DNA of 64,000 nt from Aquipseudomonas alcaligenes NBRC 14159 (GTDB lineage Bacteria; Pseudomonadota; Gammaproteobacteria; Pseudomonadales; Pseudomonadaceae). How positions within the stretch are numbered: position 1 is the stretch's first letter; each line of letters begins with the position of its first letter. The notes beneath the pieces are model-generated. The model ran no database searches, was not told the DNA's origin, and saw only the letters and a program-made list of their open reading frames with translations. The translations under genes and the position numbers were made by a program. Where the stretch lies: positions 1-64,000 of the forward strand of contig NZ_BATI01000009.1 of the NCBI RefSeq assembly GCF_000467105.1, written 5' to 3'. This document shows positions 24,912-33,969 of the stretch, piece by piece.

Positions 24912-26537
24912 TTACACGATCTCGGCGGCCGAGGTCGCCACTTGGACCGACTGCACCTCGTGGGTGCCCTCGATCTCGATTTCCCAGTCGCGGGCATCAG
25001 CATACCCCGGCGGCAGGCGCACCAGGCGCCTGTCCTCCATCTCCAACTCGGCGGCGATCTCGCCGTCGGCCAACAGGCGCAGGGTTACCGGGTAGTCGCG
25101 GGCGATCACCTTGGCGCAGGAGAACGCCCCGACGCCTGGCGGCACCTCGAACACCTTGGAGCGCCAGCGCATCGGCATGGCCGCGCCCTTCCCCCAGCCG
25201 ACAACGCTGTTTCCCTGAATCAGACACAGCGTGTCCTTGTCCAGATCGAAGTAGCCGCCGCTGGCGCTGATGTCGTAGAACTCGAAGCCGTCGCTCGGAG
25301 TGAAGGAGAAGCAGCCGCCCTGATAGAACGCCAGGTAGCGGCCGTCGTAGCGGTAGGCATGGATGGTGGCCGGCTGCAGGGCCTGCCATTGCTCCTTCGA
25401 GATGGCCGGCTCGGTCAGCAGCTTGGCCTCGCCGCCACCCACGGCGACCAAGCCATTCGGCGAGGCATAGAGCGCGTAGTCGCCCATGTCGACCAGGGAG
25501 CGCCGGGCCACGCACGGCAGCAGCTCGTCCAGCAGCGAGTCGGCCATGCCGGCCGGCGACGAGCCGGTGATCAGGTGCGGGCGGCCGTTGGTGGCCACCA
25601 CCAGCCCGCCGGCCACCGCGGCGATGCCGACCACCTTCTCGGGCATGGCCACCTGGTAGGACACCGGCCAGGCGTGGGGGCGGAAAGCCTCGCTGAAGCA
25701 CACCGTGTTGTCGAAGAAGCCAGCCAGGTAGCCGCCCGGCAGCGCGGTGAGTCCGACCATACGCTCGTCCGGCATGTCCCACTCCAGCGAAGACAGGGAC
25801 ACGCCCATCTGCTCGCTGAGCACGGTGTCGGTGTAGCTGCCTGTCGCCGCCGGCACCGTGGCCACCTCCTGGAAGACGCCGGCGGACTCGGCGCGATAGA
25901 TTCGTTTGCTGATGATGTCGTGCGGCCCGCTCGGCACCGCCGGCAGGGCCAGCACCAGATTGCCGCCGGCCGGCGCGCCGGAAACCATGTCCCAGCGCAG
26001 CATCGCGGTGCTCGGCGGACTGGGCGGCCCCTCCTCGCCGAAGCGAGTAATCAGGGTCACCACGTAGACCGTCTGCACCGCAGTGATCGGCTGGTCCTTC
26101 ACCGGCACCCGGTTGCCTGGCGCGGATGCGACCGGCGCGCTGGCGGGTGCCGGTACCCCCAGGCGGAAGCTGCTGCTCGGGTACGGCGGTGACCCGGCGG
26201 TGATCTGGGCGATGCCGCCCATCTTGGGATAGCCGTCGCCGGTCCAGTAGACGCGGCTCCAGGCGTCGTCCGCCAAGAGCGACTTCACCACGTCCACCAG
26301 CTTGCCGCCTCCCCACACCATCCAGAAGCCCGCGCCGTTGTTGCCGTGCGGGTAGCGGTAGAGGCTCGACGGCGCGATAACGCTGGGCAGGCCGGCCACC
26401 GGAGCTGGTGCACGCTCCGGTTTCAAGGTCCCGCGGCGCAAGTACACGTTGCGCGCCGCCTGGGCGTTCTGCTCCGGCAGCAGGCGCTCATCGACGATTG
26501 GTAGCTCGCCGCGAAATGCGGCTAAGGCCAACTTCAT
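24912..26537 (-). CDS. Tail nozzle/stabilisation-type protein
   Basis: A 541-aa beta-rich protein. The start (PIVDERLLPEQNAQAARNVYLRRGTLKPER) is typical of phage stabilisation/nozzle proteins, and repeated blade-like strands follow (AVAGGLVVATNGRPHLITG, GLVAVGGGEAKLL). Such proteins form the distal tail tube or nozzle of short-tailed phages. TGGAGA precedes the ATG. Confidence 0.7.
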   Translation of the reverse strand: MKLALAAFRGELPIVDERLLPEQNAQAARNVYLRRGTLKPERAPAPVAGLPSVIAPSSLYRYPHGNNGAGFWMVWGGGKLVDVVKSLLADDAWSRVYWTGDGYPKMGGIAQITAGSPPYPSSSFRLGVPAPASAPVASAPGNRVPVKDQPITAVQTVYVVTLITRFGEEGPPSPPSTAMLRWDMVSGAPAGGNLVLALPAVPSGPHDIISKRIYRAESAGVFQEVATVPAATGSYTDTVLSEQMGVSLSSLEWDMPDERMVGLTALPGGYLAGFFDNTVCFSEAFRPHAWPVSYQVAMPEKVVGIAAVAGGLVVATNGRPHLITGSSPAGMADSLLDELLPCVARRSLVDMGDYALYASPNGLVAVGGGEAKLLTEPAISKEQWQALQPATIHAYRYDGRYLAFYQGGCFSFTPSDGFEFYDISASGGYFDLDKDTLCLIQGNSVVGWGKGAAMPMRWRSKVFEVPPGVGAFSCAKVIARDYPVTLRLLADGEIAAELEMEDRRLVRLPPGYADARDWEIEIEGTHEVQSVQVATSAAEIV

Positions 26538-26554
26538 GCCGTATCTCCAGACAG

Positions 26555-26577
26555 AAAAATGCCCGCACGTGACGGGC
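26555..26577 (-). terminator. Terminator-like hairpin inside the late operon
   Basis: On the minus strand GCCCG, TCACGTG loop, CGGGC then ATTTTT, just before the nozzle gene. It could reduce expression of distal tail genes unless antitermination applies. Confidence 0.6.
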
Positions 26578-26646
26578 TGGTTGGATTGATGCCGCTACCG
26601 ACGCCTAAACCTGACATCAGGGCTGGGTCCGCAGATGAATCATCGA

Positions 26647-26751
26647 CTACATCAGCTCGACCGCGCCGGCGACAAGCTGATAATCCGTAGCCTGCCGTTG
26701 ACCGATAGCCTCATCGCAGCCGAACGTTCCGTATTTCGTGTTCAGATTCAT
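26647..26751 (-). CDS. 34-aa hypothetical peptide
   Basis: ATG 26751 overlaps the stop of the tail-fibre gene (ATGA), suggesting translational coupling, and the frame runs to TAG at 26647. The peptide (starting MNLNTKYGTFG, ending VAGAVELM) has no recognised family. The remaining 110 bases up to the next gene hold only the terminator-like hairpin. Confidence 0.45.
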   Translation of the reverse strand: MNLNTKYGTFGCDEAIGQRQATDYQLVAGAVELM

Positions 26752-28232
26752 GACGCCAAGTCGAACCAGATTTGATCTAGAGGGAAGTGCCCCTCAGTAA
26801 ACGGATACGGTTGATCGGGGGCTATGACGAACACGATGTTGCCATCTGGGTTTACGAAAATCAGGCAATGGTTGAAGTAGAGGGGCGTGCCGGTGTCCCA
26901 GAAGATCGAGAATGCTTTTCTCTTTGCCGGGCGAAAGCCCACCGGGAGAGTGGCGATAACTTTGGACAAGGTAGAGCCGATGTCGGTGTGAGTCCCTGAA
27001 ACCGTTACCTTGCCCCGCAGACGCACCACGTCGCCGACCTTGGCGTAGGAGGGCCGGCTGTAATCGGCTGCGTCCCCGGCCGAATCCCAAGTAAATGGGG
27101 AAACCAGAGTCAGGTTGGTGTAACTGGCTGCGCTCAGGCCGTTGATCTGCGCCTGCAGCTTGCCGATGGCAGCCAGCACCGTGTCGGTGGCCAAAACTGC
27201 AGCAGCTGACACAGTGCTAAGCCCGGTGAGCACCGCAGCACGAACCGCCTCCGCCAAGTCTTGCCAGGTCTTGTCGCCGCGCCAGAACTGGGCAGTGGTG
27301 CCGGCTGCTATCGCGTTTTCCTTGGTGGCAGGACTGAAGTTTCCATCGTGGTAAACCTGCTGCCAAGTTACCGTTCCGCTGTTGTTCTGCCCGAGCCAGA
27401 ACTTACGCGCGGCCGGGCTGCCGCCGTTCTCGAACACGTAGTAGTAGCAGGTAGTGCTCAAGATTCGAACGCACAGCACGCCAAGCTGGCTATTGCCTGA
27501 TCCTGCGGGGCCGTTTGCCGTGGCCCCGGCCGCTGCAGCACCAAGTCCTCGGTAGAACCCAGACGGCCTGATCGTCGCAAAGTCGGCTATCACTGGCTCG
27601 GAGGAGAGGACACTACCGAGTCCGTGCGCGCCGTTCAGCATAACCGACCCAGAGGTCGTGTCGGTCTGCGAGGTCTGCTTTACCAGATCGTTGGTCCGCC
27701 ACAGCCGTTCGCTGGTCGTGTCCGTTGCGGATGTGGTGGCGGCCCGAGTAGCCGCGGTACTCAACCCCAGCAGCGTCCGGCCAGCAGCCTGGTCGGCGGC
27801 AGCTGCGAACGCTCTGCCGAAAACCGTCAGATCGTAGACCGACATGGCCCCGTCAGCAGTGAAGTACGGCGCCTTGTTGGCCGCACCGATAAGCTCCGCC
27901 AGTGCGCTCAAATTGATCGCGGCATCTTGCTTCCCATCCATACTGCCAGCGGTCAGCCTTGCCTCAACCAATGTGCCGTCCGGCCAATTGCGTGCAGCCC
28001 CTTCCTGTCCGCGCGCAACTGTCAGTGTCGTTCCGGACCTACTCGTCACCTTAACGACTTCCCAGAACGCCTCATTGCCATTGGCATCCACGCCGATCAA
28101 TGTCAGCAGTAGGTGTTGCCCAGCACCGGGCGTCGGCATCCCGGCGGCGCTAGCCACATTCAGGATGCTATCCCCCGCAGCCACGGCGCCAACAAGTGCG
28201 GTGGCGAAGTTGTTCACAAAAAGCTGCTTCAT
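26748..28232 (-). CDS. Tail fibre protein
   Basis: A 494-aa protein. The N-terminal 100 residues (MKQLFVNNFATALVGAVAAGD, VVKVTSRSGTTLTVARGQEG) form a conserved anchor found in many Pseudomonas phage and pyocin-type fibres. The middle is Ala/Thr-rich repeats (WRTNDLVKQTSQTDTTSGS), and QVYHDGNFSP precedes a beta-rich C-terminal tip (about 375-494). Likely the receptor-binding fibre. Overlaps the upstream adaptor by 4 bases. Confidence 0.82.
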   Translation of the reverse strand: MKQLFVNNFATALVGAVAAGDSILNVASAAGMPTPGAGQHLLLTLIGVDANGNEAFWEVVKVTSRSGTTLTVARGQEGAARNWPDGTLVEARLTAGSMDGKQDAAINLSALAELIGAANKAPYFTADGAMSVYDLTVFGRAFAAAADQAAGRTLLGLSTAATRAATTSATDTTSERLWRTNDLVKQTSQTDTTSGSVMLNGAHGLGSVLSSEPVIADFATIRPSGFYRGLGAAAAGATANGPAGSGNSQLGVLCVRILSTTCYYYVFENGGSPAARKFWLGQNNSGTVTWQQVYHDGNFSPATKENAIAAGTTAQFWRGDKTWQDLAEAVRAAVLTGLSTVSAAAVLATDTVLAAIGKLQAQINGLSAASYTNLTLVSPFTWDSAGDAADYSRPSYAKVGDVVRLRGKVTVSGTHTDIGSTLSKVIATLPVGFRPAKRKAFSIFWDTGTPLYFNHCLIFVNPDGNIVFVIAPDQPYPFTEGHFPLDQIWFDLAS

Positions 28233-28510
28233 ACGTCGCGCACCCGGCAGGTCAGTTCATCTTCGAAGATCTCGCCGCCAGCCGTCTGAACCTTGACGGT
28301 GATTTTGTAGGCCGCACCGTCGAAGCCCTCGCTGACCCACAGTCGCACGCGGCTTCCATCAACGAGGGTTGGCACTACAAGCAGGCCAGGTTGGTCAACG
28401 GTGCAGGACATCACCGAGGCAATCTCGTCCCCGTCATCCAAGGCATCGCTGTAGATGATCGACTTACTCAGCCGCTCCGCGGGCTGTTTGGGAAATGTCC
28501 CCAGCTTCAT
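28229..28510 (-). CDS. Fibre-tail adaptor protein
   Basis: A 93-aa protein with the pattern of phage fibre-to-tail adaptors (FPKQPAERLSKSIIYSDAL, DELTCRVRDV at the end). It sits directly before the fibre gene, as these adaptors normally do, and overlaps it by 4 bases. Starts at the base next to the upstream stop. Confidence 0.65.
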   Translation of the reverse strand: MKLGTFPKQPAERLSKSIIYSDALDDGDEIASVMSCTVDQPGLLVVPTLVDGSRVRLWVSEGFDGAAYKITVKVQTAGGEIFEDELTCRVRDV

Positions 28511-29656
28511 TCATCGTCTCCATTCCCGTGCTTCTGCCGGCCGCGCAAAGTCGCGCGGCACGGCTAGCCGGGAGAAGTTTTCTTCGGTGGGATCTTCAGC
28601 GTTGGGATTGAGGTAGCTGTCGGACTCGCCAAGCACCTCGATGACCGCAGCCCCTTTGCCGAGTCGGTGTCGGGCGCCCTGGCCCGATAGTTGGAGCCCT
28701 ACAACAGCAGAGCCGCTGCAGTGGACGATACGAGCGGCGCGCAGGCTGCTACCGACACTGACAATCGTCGCCTCCAGTCCTGGATACGTTCGCTTGTAGC
28801 CGGTTAGCGTCGCGCGCAACGACTGGGCGGCTTCACCCTCGCCTCTTACAACCACGGCGCCGGTGCACGCGACACTGGCCTTCAAGACAGCTTCTCCGCG
28901 GACATGCCGAGCAACGCGGAAGCCGCCCAGCAATCGCAGCCCCAACACAGCGTCGCCAGCCAGTGCTGGCTTGATAAGCGAGCCGCTTCCGGAACCATTC
29001 AGTTCGAAGTCCAGAGACCCTATGAAGGCCTGGCGCAGCATGCCCGCGTCTTGTGCTTCCAGCCCTAGCGGGGCAACGCCGGAGAAGCCGATGTGCCGCA
29101 CGCCGCCTGCATCAATGTGGGAGCCCTCCAGGCCTCCATCCATTTTCATCGGCATCAGCTCACCGGAGATCCGCCGAATCGCAGACGGTGCCAGCAAGCC
29201 AGCCATAACGGATGCAGCGGCGCCCTGCCCCATCACTCGCTTCGTCGGAGCCAGTTCAGCATGCATGGGGCGAATGACCGCCTGGCCGTCGATGAAGACC
29301 ACGCCCACATGACCCTGCAGCTCAAGCTCGACGACAGCTGTGCCGAACCCCAGCACTGCTCGCGTGTAATACAGGTCGGCGGCGACCTCGAGCACGGCTT
29401 GGCCAGCGCCGCTTCGCGAAACGGTCTGAGCCAGCGTTGCATCCACGGTGCACGACCAGGCCCCGCCAGCCATTCGGATGGAGCTGGCGAGGAATTGACC
29501 GGCCAGCTGCTGCAGCGCATCGCCTGCGCCATGGACGATTCTGGTCGCTACGAGGTCGGCTGTGACCATGGCCACGGCCTGGCCCGATCCGCGGACAGGC
29601 AAGCGCTTACCTGCGTTGAGCCTGCGCCTATTGAGCGCGGAATCGTTCAGGCGCAC
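28511..29656 (-). CDS. Repetitive beta-rich virion protein
   Basis: A 381-aa protein starting with GTG (AGGGG upstream). It consists of about ten imperfect repeats of 30-40 residues built on patterns such as R.V.G.G.A...L...L (RIVHGAGDALQQL, RAVLGFGTAVVEL, RIVHCSGSAVVGL), suggesting a beta-solenoid or blade fold. The C-terminus is charged. It lies between two tail genes, so it is probably a fibre shaft or baseplate decoration. Family not recognised. Confidence 0.65.
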   Translation of the reverse strand: MRLNDSALNRRRLNAGKRLPVRGSGQAVAMVTADLVATRIVHGAGDALQQLAGQFLASSIRMAGGAWSCTVDATLAQTVSRSGAGQAVLEVAADLYYTRAVLGFGTAVVELELQGHVGVVFIDGQAVIRPMHAELAPTKRVMGQGAAASVMAGLLAPSAIRRISGELMPMKMDGGLEGSHIDAGGVRHIGFSGVAPLGLEAQDAGMLRQAFIGSLDFELNGSGSGSLIKPALAGDAVLGLRLLGGFRVARHVRGEAVLKASVACTGAVVVRGEGEAAQSLRATLTGYKRTYPGLEATIVSVGSSLRAARIVHCSGSAVVGLQLSGQGARHRLGKGAAVIEVLGESDSYLNPNAEDPTEENFSRLAVPRDFARPAEAREWRR

Positions 29657-29666
29657 GGGCTACCCC

Positions 29667-30095
29667 TTAGCGGGAGATCAGGCGCAGCGCGCCAGGAATC
29701 GCCGAGAAGATGTCGGTCGGATCGATGGTCTTGGGCGCAGTCAGCGGAGCATGAGCCCACATGTTGCCGCCGTTGCCCGAGTCCCAGATCGAGAAGTGGG
29801 TGACCTGAACCGAGGCGGCGCCATTGTTCGCGGGGAAATTCAGGGTATTGGCGTTGGTGATTTGCTTGCCGCCACCGGCTTCGTCGGCTGAAGCGGTCCA
29901 GGCCGAAGACAGCGGCGAGCCGACCGTCTGGCGCGCATAGGACGGCCACGCGGCGGCACTCACTTCAGTGCCGAGCGCCGCATCGGCAGGGTCGGCCGTA
30001 TGGAGCGCGACGAAGAAGTTGGACGGGAGCGGCAGCTGAGTGCCGCGGAAATGCTCAAGCAGTGCAGATTCGAGGTAGTTGGATGCAGCGGACAT
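29667..30095 (-). CDS. Phage tail protein (gp80/tail-fibre-base type)
   Basis: A 142-aa protein: LESALLEHFRGTQLPLPSNFFVALHTADP at the N-terminus and VTHFSIWDSGNGGNMWAHAPL later are hallmarks of a small conserved tail protein found next to fibres in many phages. Its Shine-Dalgarno lies in a hairpin with a GGGA loop at 30101-30112. Confidence 0.75.
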   Translation of the reverse strand: MSAASNYLESALLEHFRGTQLPLPSNFFVALHTADPADAALGTEVSAAAWPSYARQTVGSPLSSAWTASADEAGGGKQITNANTLNFPANNGAASVQVTHFSIWDSGNGGNMWAHAPLTAPKTIDPTDIFSAIPGALRLISR

Positions 30096-30100
30096 AATCG

Positions 30101-30112
30101 GCCCTCCCGGGC
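30101..30112 (-). promoter_or_regulatory. GGGA-tetraloop hairpin over the RBS of the gp80-like gene
   Basis: On the minus strand GCCC-GGGA-GGGC, 5 bases before ATG 30095; GGAGG is the Shine-Dalgarno. Confidence 0.6.
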
Positions 30113-30137
30113 TGGATTGGGATGTTTGGTGAAGCGG

Positions 30138-30698
30138 TTACAGGAAGCGCGGCACCTGCATGCGCACGCAGCCTTGTTGATGGCCGGTCAGAGCCAGGTG
30201 CCTGGCATCAGCCTGAGCACTCAGGAATTGGCGGCTGTGATAGTCGCTCAGCGCCAGGTCACGCCACGGCTGCGGCATGCTGAACAGTCGGTACTTGGCG
30301 CCGTGGATCAGGGCCTCCGACCAGCGCGACAGCAGGTCTGCGGGCATATCGCGCCCAAGGGTCGGCCGGCAGACCAGCGCCCCGTCTAGCTCGTCGCTCG
30401 TCGGCGGGAGGCGAAACTCCACGGTGCTGGCGGTCGGCTGCCAGAACGCATCGCCCGGCACCAGGTCCCGGCCGGCGTCCTTGAGCCAGAAGATGCGCAG
30501 CACCTCGGCACCTGGCGGAACTTCAATCGCCGGCGCGTCGGACTGGGCAGCCACGACAGCAAGTCCATCGTTGTGCACCCACACATTGCCCTCGGTGCAC
30601 AGCTCGCGCTGCGCCCAGCGCAGCATGTCCCGCAGGGTTGCCCGTGGGCAGCCAGGGAAGTCCGGCTGCAGCAGGTCGACAAGATCGTTGATGGTCAT
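30138..30698 (-). CDS. Head-tail adaptor/tail protein
   Basis: A 186-aa protein. INDLVDLLQPDFPGCPRATLRDMLRWAQRELC at the N-terminus and SRWSEALIHGAKYRLFSMPQPW later match the general layout of adaptor or tail-tube-type proteins in podoviruses (a helical bundle with a beta insert). Its start overlaps the stop of the preceding adaptor by 4 bases. Confidence 0.65.
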   Translation of the reverse strand: MTINDLVDLLQPDFPGCPRATLRDMLRWAQRELCTEGNVWVHNDGLAVVAAQSDAPAIEVPPGAEVLRIFWLKDAGRDLVPGDAFWQPTASTVEFRLPPTSDELDGALVCRPTLGRDMPADLLSRWSEALIHGAKYRLFSMPQPWRDLALSDYHSRQFLSAQADARHLALTGHQQGCVRMQVPRFL

Positions 30699-31366
30699 TG
30701 CGCGCTCTCAGCGTTGGGGCTGGCCGAGCCATCGCCCTGGATCTTGAGCCCGAGCGCGCCTTGGGCCGCCTGCAGGTGGGAGGTTGCGCGCGCCTGGTTG
30801 ACGCCACCCTCTGCGTCCTTGGTGAACGCTCGCGCCAGCACCAGGTCCAGCAGGATCGGCGCATAGGTATCGGGCAGACGGATAGCCTCGGTCGAGTCCG
30901 GTGTTGCCTGGGCGACGGCATGTGGAGTCGGCACTGCCGAACAACTGACCAGCACCTTCGCGCCCGGGGCTGCCGGCGGGTAAACGTAGAACACCCGCGG
31001 CTCGTCTTCCTCGAACACGTAGTGCTCGACGGCCAGGCTGGCGGCCTCGCCGTGCCAGCGCGGGCGCATGGCGTTCAGCTCGGCGCGCAGCATCGACGTG
31101 ACGATCAGACCTTTCGCCTGCGGCGCGGTGTTGTGCAGAACCTCCAGCAGGCGCTCGCACCCGGCCGGTATGGCTTGCCGGGTCCCTGCAACGCAGGCGA
31201 CCTCGGCGGTCACGGTGTTCGCACCAGGGCGAATGCCGATCACCACGCCGTAGGCCTCGTTCAGCCAGTCGAGCAGCTCCTTGTTGGTCCAGCGCGTACC
31301 GTCCTTGGTGCGCTCCTGCAGGATGGTTCGTGCGCGCCGCAGCACGTCGCCCACGGTGACAGCCAT
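30695..31366 (-). CDS. Head-tail adaptor protein (phage adaptor, DUF6682-like)
   Basis: A 223-aa protein: VGDVLRRARTILQERTKDGTRWTNKELLDWLNEAY at the start and YAPILLDLVLARAFTKDAEGGVNQARATSHLQ near the end are typical of the phage adaptor family that docks under the portal. Its position after the coat gene fits. Overlaps the next gene by 4 bases. Confidence 0.78.
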   Translation of the reverse strand: MAVTVGDVLRRARTILQERTKDGTRWTNKELLDWLNEAYGVVIGIRPGANTVTAEVACVAGTRQAIPAGCERLLEVLHNTAPQAKGLIVTSMLRAELNAMRPRWHGEAASLAVEHYVFEEDEPRVFYVYPPAAPGAKVLVSCSAVPTPHAVAQATPDSTEAIRLPDTYAPILLDLVLARAFTKDAEGGVNQARATSHLQAAQGALGLKIQGDGSASPNAESAQ

Positions 31367-31369
31367 CCC

Positions 31370-31960
31370 TTAGACCTCTTCCATGTGGGCGAGCTGGGCC
31401 AGCTCCGGTGTCCAGACGAACTCCCGGCCGTTCTCGCGGTTGCGCAGCAGACGATTGACCGGCGCCGTCGGCTCCAGCTCACCCTCTTCTTCCTCCAGCT
31501 CGGGCAGCTCCAGGCCGGCCAGTGCCAGAGGATCGGCGGGCGGCAGCTCACCACCCACAGCAGGCTCGGCCGGCGAAGTGGGCTCGTCGATCGCCAGCTG
31601 TGCGACCGGCTCTTTGGGCGCGATTTCGCCCTGGCCATCCAAGCCGGAGGGCTGTTGCAGCGGCTCGCTGGTGTTTCCACCCTGCTCCTGCTGCTCCTGC
31701 TGCTCCTGCTGCTCCTGCTGCTCCTGCTGCTCCTGCTCTTCGAGCTCTTTCTGCTCGCCGTCCTGGCCCTGCTCCTGCTCGGTGCCACCACCTTCCAGCG
31801 GCTGGCCATCCGGGCCAACGCCCAGGCCGGCAAGGATGTCCTTGCGGAGGGTTTCGAGGCCGCGGCGCTTGTCCAGCTCGATACCCAGCTCGTCACGCAC
31901 CAGCGTCTCCAGCTCGTCCTTGTCCTTGGCGGCCAGCACTGCAGCGATCAATTCGTTCAT
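31370..31960 (-). CDS. Acidic Gln/Glu-repeat late protein
   Basis: A 196-aa very acidic protein. The N-terminus is helical (LIAAVLAAKDKDELETLVRDELGIELDKR), then a tract of EQQ repeats (about residues 75-95) coded by a 9-base tandem repeat, then a Pro/Glu-rich linker. It lies between coat and adaptor genes, where a cementing, head-completion or capsid-associated protein is expected. Function unknown. TGGAGAG precedes the ATG. Confidence 0.65.
   Translation of the reverse strand: MNELIAAVLAAKDKDELETLVRDELGIELDKRRGLETLRKDILAGLGVGPDGQPLEGGGTEQEQGQDGEQKELEEQEQQEQQEQQEQQEQQEQGGNTSEPLQQPSGLDGQGEIAPKEPVAQLAIDEPTSPAEPAVGGELPPADPLALAGLELPELEEEEGELEPTAPVNRLLRNRENGREFVWTPELAQLAHMEEV
31682..31735. repeat. 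Tandem 9-bp repeat (CTGCTCCTG x6)
   Basis: Six perfect copies in a row inside the acidic late gene, each adding Gln-Glu-Gln in frame. The copy number can change by slippage without breaking the frame. Confidence 0.9.
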
Positions 31961-31963
31961 GGA

Positions 31964-31995
31964 TGCTCTCCAGGTGAACGAGAGCCGCCCCGGGG
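31964..31995 (-). promoter_or_regulatory. Stem-loop between coat and acidic protein genes
   Basis: On the minus strand GAGCCGC, TCCCCGGG, GCGGCTC: a 7-bp stem in the 54-base gap, without a proper T run. It may act as an mRNA stabiliser or attenuator after the coat gene. Confidence 0.5.
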
Positions 31996-32014
31996 AGCGG
32001 CTCCCGAGGCGGGC

Positions 32015-32959
32015 TTAGCCCTTGGTGGCGTAGACGTGACCCAGTGCCTTCGGATCGATGCACTTGGAGCCGTAGACGTTAAGGCCGCGCACCAGCTTCC
32101 CGAAGTCCTGCGGGTTGGGCAGGGTCTCCATCTGGGTCATCTGGCTGGCGAAGGTCAGAGCCTTCTTGTGGCCGAACTGGATGTGGGTGCACTTCTTATT
32201 GCCGGCGGCAACGTCGTTCACCACCGACAGGTTGTTGCTGTTGTAGACCGTGAAGCGGTCCAGCATGCCCAGCTTGCCGTTGCGGATCACCGACTGAGCG
32301 TCGCCCATGATGCCCGCATCGCGCAGGTCGGACTTCTTCAGCATGCCGGACATCCAGGCCGGCAGGATGATCCAGCGACCGGTCTCCGGCACGTTCTGCT
32401 CGTCCAGCACGGTGGCGCAGTCGACGATCAGGTCCAGCACGTTGGCCTTGGTCACGACCACCGGCACACCAGCCTTGCCGAGGTTGATGCCGCCGGACTT
32501 CGCGCCAGCGTTGTCGCCGGAGTTCTCGGCATGCGCATCGGCGTAGTGCTTGGCCAGCAAGCTGGTGTCGATGGCGATCTTCATCTGCTCGCCGCCGTCG
32601 TTGGAGAACTCGTCCATGAGCTTGATGTCGGCCTGGTAGGCGTCGACGTCGTTGACCTCGAAAGCGAAATACTTCGCCTGGTCGATCTGCAGGGTCACCT
32701 TGTCGGAGGTCGGTTTCTCATAGGTGAGGCCGCCGCCGATCTGGTAGTCCTTGATGACGATGTTGGGCACCGTGCGAATCTCGACGGTATCGCCCTTTTG
32801 TTTGATCTCGCCCTCGTAGTCGGTGTTGGCGATCTCGCCGAACACGGTGGCGGCATACAGCTTCTCGACCAGCTTGCCCGACCAGATGGCCGGGATGAAG
32901 CCAGCAGTGCTGGTGGAACTTACGTTGGGGTGACCTGCAGCACGGGTAGGACCGGCCAT
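32015..32959 (-). CDS. Major capsid (coat) protein
   Basis: A 314-aa protein with the layout of HK97-fold podovirus coats of the N4gp56/P22-like type: FIPAIWSGKLVEKLYAATVF at the N-terminus, GDTVEIRTVPNIVIKDYQ, YFAFEVNDVDAYQ, then PETGRWIILPAWMSGMLKKSDLRDAG. It follows the scaffold gene directly, the usual order. AGGAG lies 7 bases before the ATG, and a separate GGGA hairpin lies just upstream (32977-32990). Confidence 0.85.
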   Translation of the reverse strand: MAGPTRAAGHPNVSSTSTAGFIPAIWSGKLVEKLYAATVFGEIANTDYEGEIKQKGDTVEIRTVPNIVIKDYQIGGGLTYEKPTSDKVTLQIDQAKYFAFEVNDVDAYQADIKLMDEFSNDGGEQMKIAIDTSLLAKHYADAHAENSGDNAGAKSGGINLGKAGVPVVVTKANVLDLIVDCATVLDEQNVPETGRWIILPAWMSGMLKKSDLRDAGIMGDAQSVIRNGKLGMLDRFTVYNSNNLSVVNDVAAGNKKCTHIQFGHKKALTFASQMTQMETLPNPQDFGKLVRGLNVYGSKCIDPKALGHVYATKG

Positions 32960-32976
32960 GGTGTTTCTCCTGTGTT

Positions 32977-32990
32977 ACGCCTCCCGGCGT
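32977..32990 (-). promoter_or_regulatory. GGGA-tetraloop hairpin upstream of the coat gene
   Basis: On the minus strand ACGCC-GGGA-GGCGT. Here the real Shine-Dalgarno (AGGAG) is a separate one downstream, so the hairpin does not simply equal the RBS. Confidence 0.6.
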
Positions 32991-33003
32991 TACTGGGTCG
33001 CGG

Positions 33004-33969
33004 TTATTGAGTGATGCGACCCTGGGCTTGGGCGGCGAAGATGTCGGCTTCGAGAGCCGCCGCGTCCGCCTGCGAGTACTTGCCCGCGGCCTTGTCCTTG
33101 TAGAACTGGCTGATGTCGGACGAACTCCAGATGCGCTGCTGCGAGGCGGGTAAGGCCTCGGAGCCAACGCGGCTGGCTGCCGGCTGAACCTGTTCCGGGG
33201 GGATTTGGGGCGGTTGGGCACCGGCCGGCTTGGCGGCGGCTGGATTGGTTTGCGTGTAGGCCTTGAAGAGCGCTGCCACGCGATGTGCACTCAGTTCCTT
33301 CTGGGCGCTGATCAGCAGCTGCTGCCGCGGCACTCCACTGAACTGGTCGATCTCGCCGAGCCAGGCGTGGAACTGCTCGTCGCTGTTGATCTGCCGGTAG
33401 TTCGGGACTGCTTGCTCCAGGTCGGTCCAGAAGCGCGCGGTAGCGTCTTGCTGCCGCTCGTCTCGGAACTGGCCGACTTCCTGGCGCAGGGTTTCCAGCT
33501 CGGCGGCATCGGCCGTGACGGCCGGGGCTACTGCCTTGCTGGCGATGCGCTGGATGACGGCGATCAGGTCGGGGCCGAACTGCTCCAGTTCTTCCTTGGT
33601 CAGGTCGGCAATGGCGTCTTGCGCACGCTGCGGAGCGCTTGCAGCAGGCGCTGCCTGCTTGGCCTCCTGCAGTTGGCGTGTCAGCTCATTGACCTGGCGC
33701 TGGAGCGTTGGCACTTCCGCGTCGTACTTGCCCTTCAATACGCTGAAGCGGTGCTGCCAGTAGGTGGCGTCCCGGGTTTCAGTCGGCTGCTGGGCAGGCT
33801 CTTGCGGTGCCGGGGCTGCGGCGGGCTGCGCCGGCTCAGCAGCGGCAGGTTCAACAGGAGCCGCGGCTGCGGGGTTCCCTTGCTGCTCGGGCTGATTGAG
33901 TGCGGCGATGGCGGCGTCGGCGGCCTCGGCTTGGGCCTGGATGCTGCGGGGTAGCGTGTTGCTGTTCAT
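33004..33969 (-). CDS. Scaffolding protein
   Basis: A 321-aa protein, highly helical, with Ala/Gln/Pro-rich and coiled-coil parts (QRQVNELTRQLQEAKQAAPAA, PELETLRQEVGQFRDERQQD) and a charged C-terminal helix. This composition, and its place between portal and coat, are typical of scaffolds. ATG 33969 has GGAG 8 bases upstream. A further in-frame ATG exists at 34092, but it lies beyond a terminator-type hairpin and is not used here. Confidence 0.75.
   Translation of the reverse strand: MNSNTLPRSIQAQAEAADAAIAALNQPEQQGNPAAAAPVEPAAAEPAQPAAAPAPQEPAQQPTETRDATYWQHRFSVLKGKYDAEVPTLQRQVNELTRQLQEAKQAAPAASAPQRAQDAIADLTKEELEQFGPDLIAVIQRIASKAVAPAVTADAAELETLRQEVGQFRDERQQDATARFWTDLEQAVPNYRQINSDEQFHAWLGEIDQFSGVPRQQLLISAQKELSAHRVAALFKAYTQTNPAAAKPAGAQPPQIPPEQVQPAASRVGSEALPASQQRIWSSSDISQFYKDKAAGKYSQADAAALEADIFAAQAQGRITQ

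Noticed and set aside
22428..28232. Diversity-generating retroelement among the tail genes
   Set aside because: No reverse transcriptase gene and no adenine-rich template/variable repeat pair could be seen.
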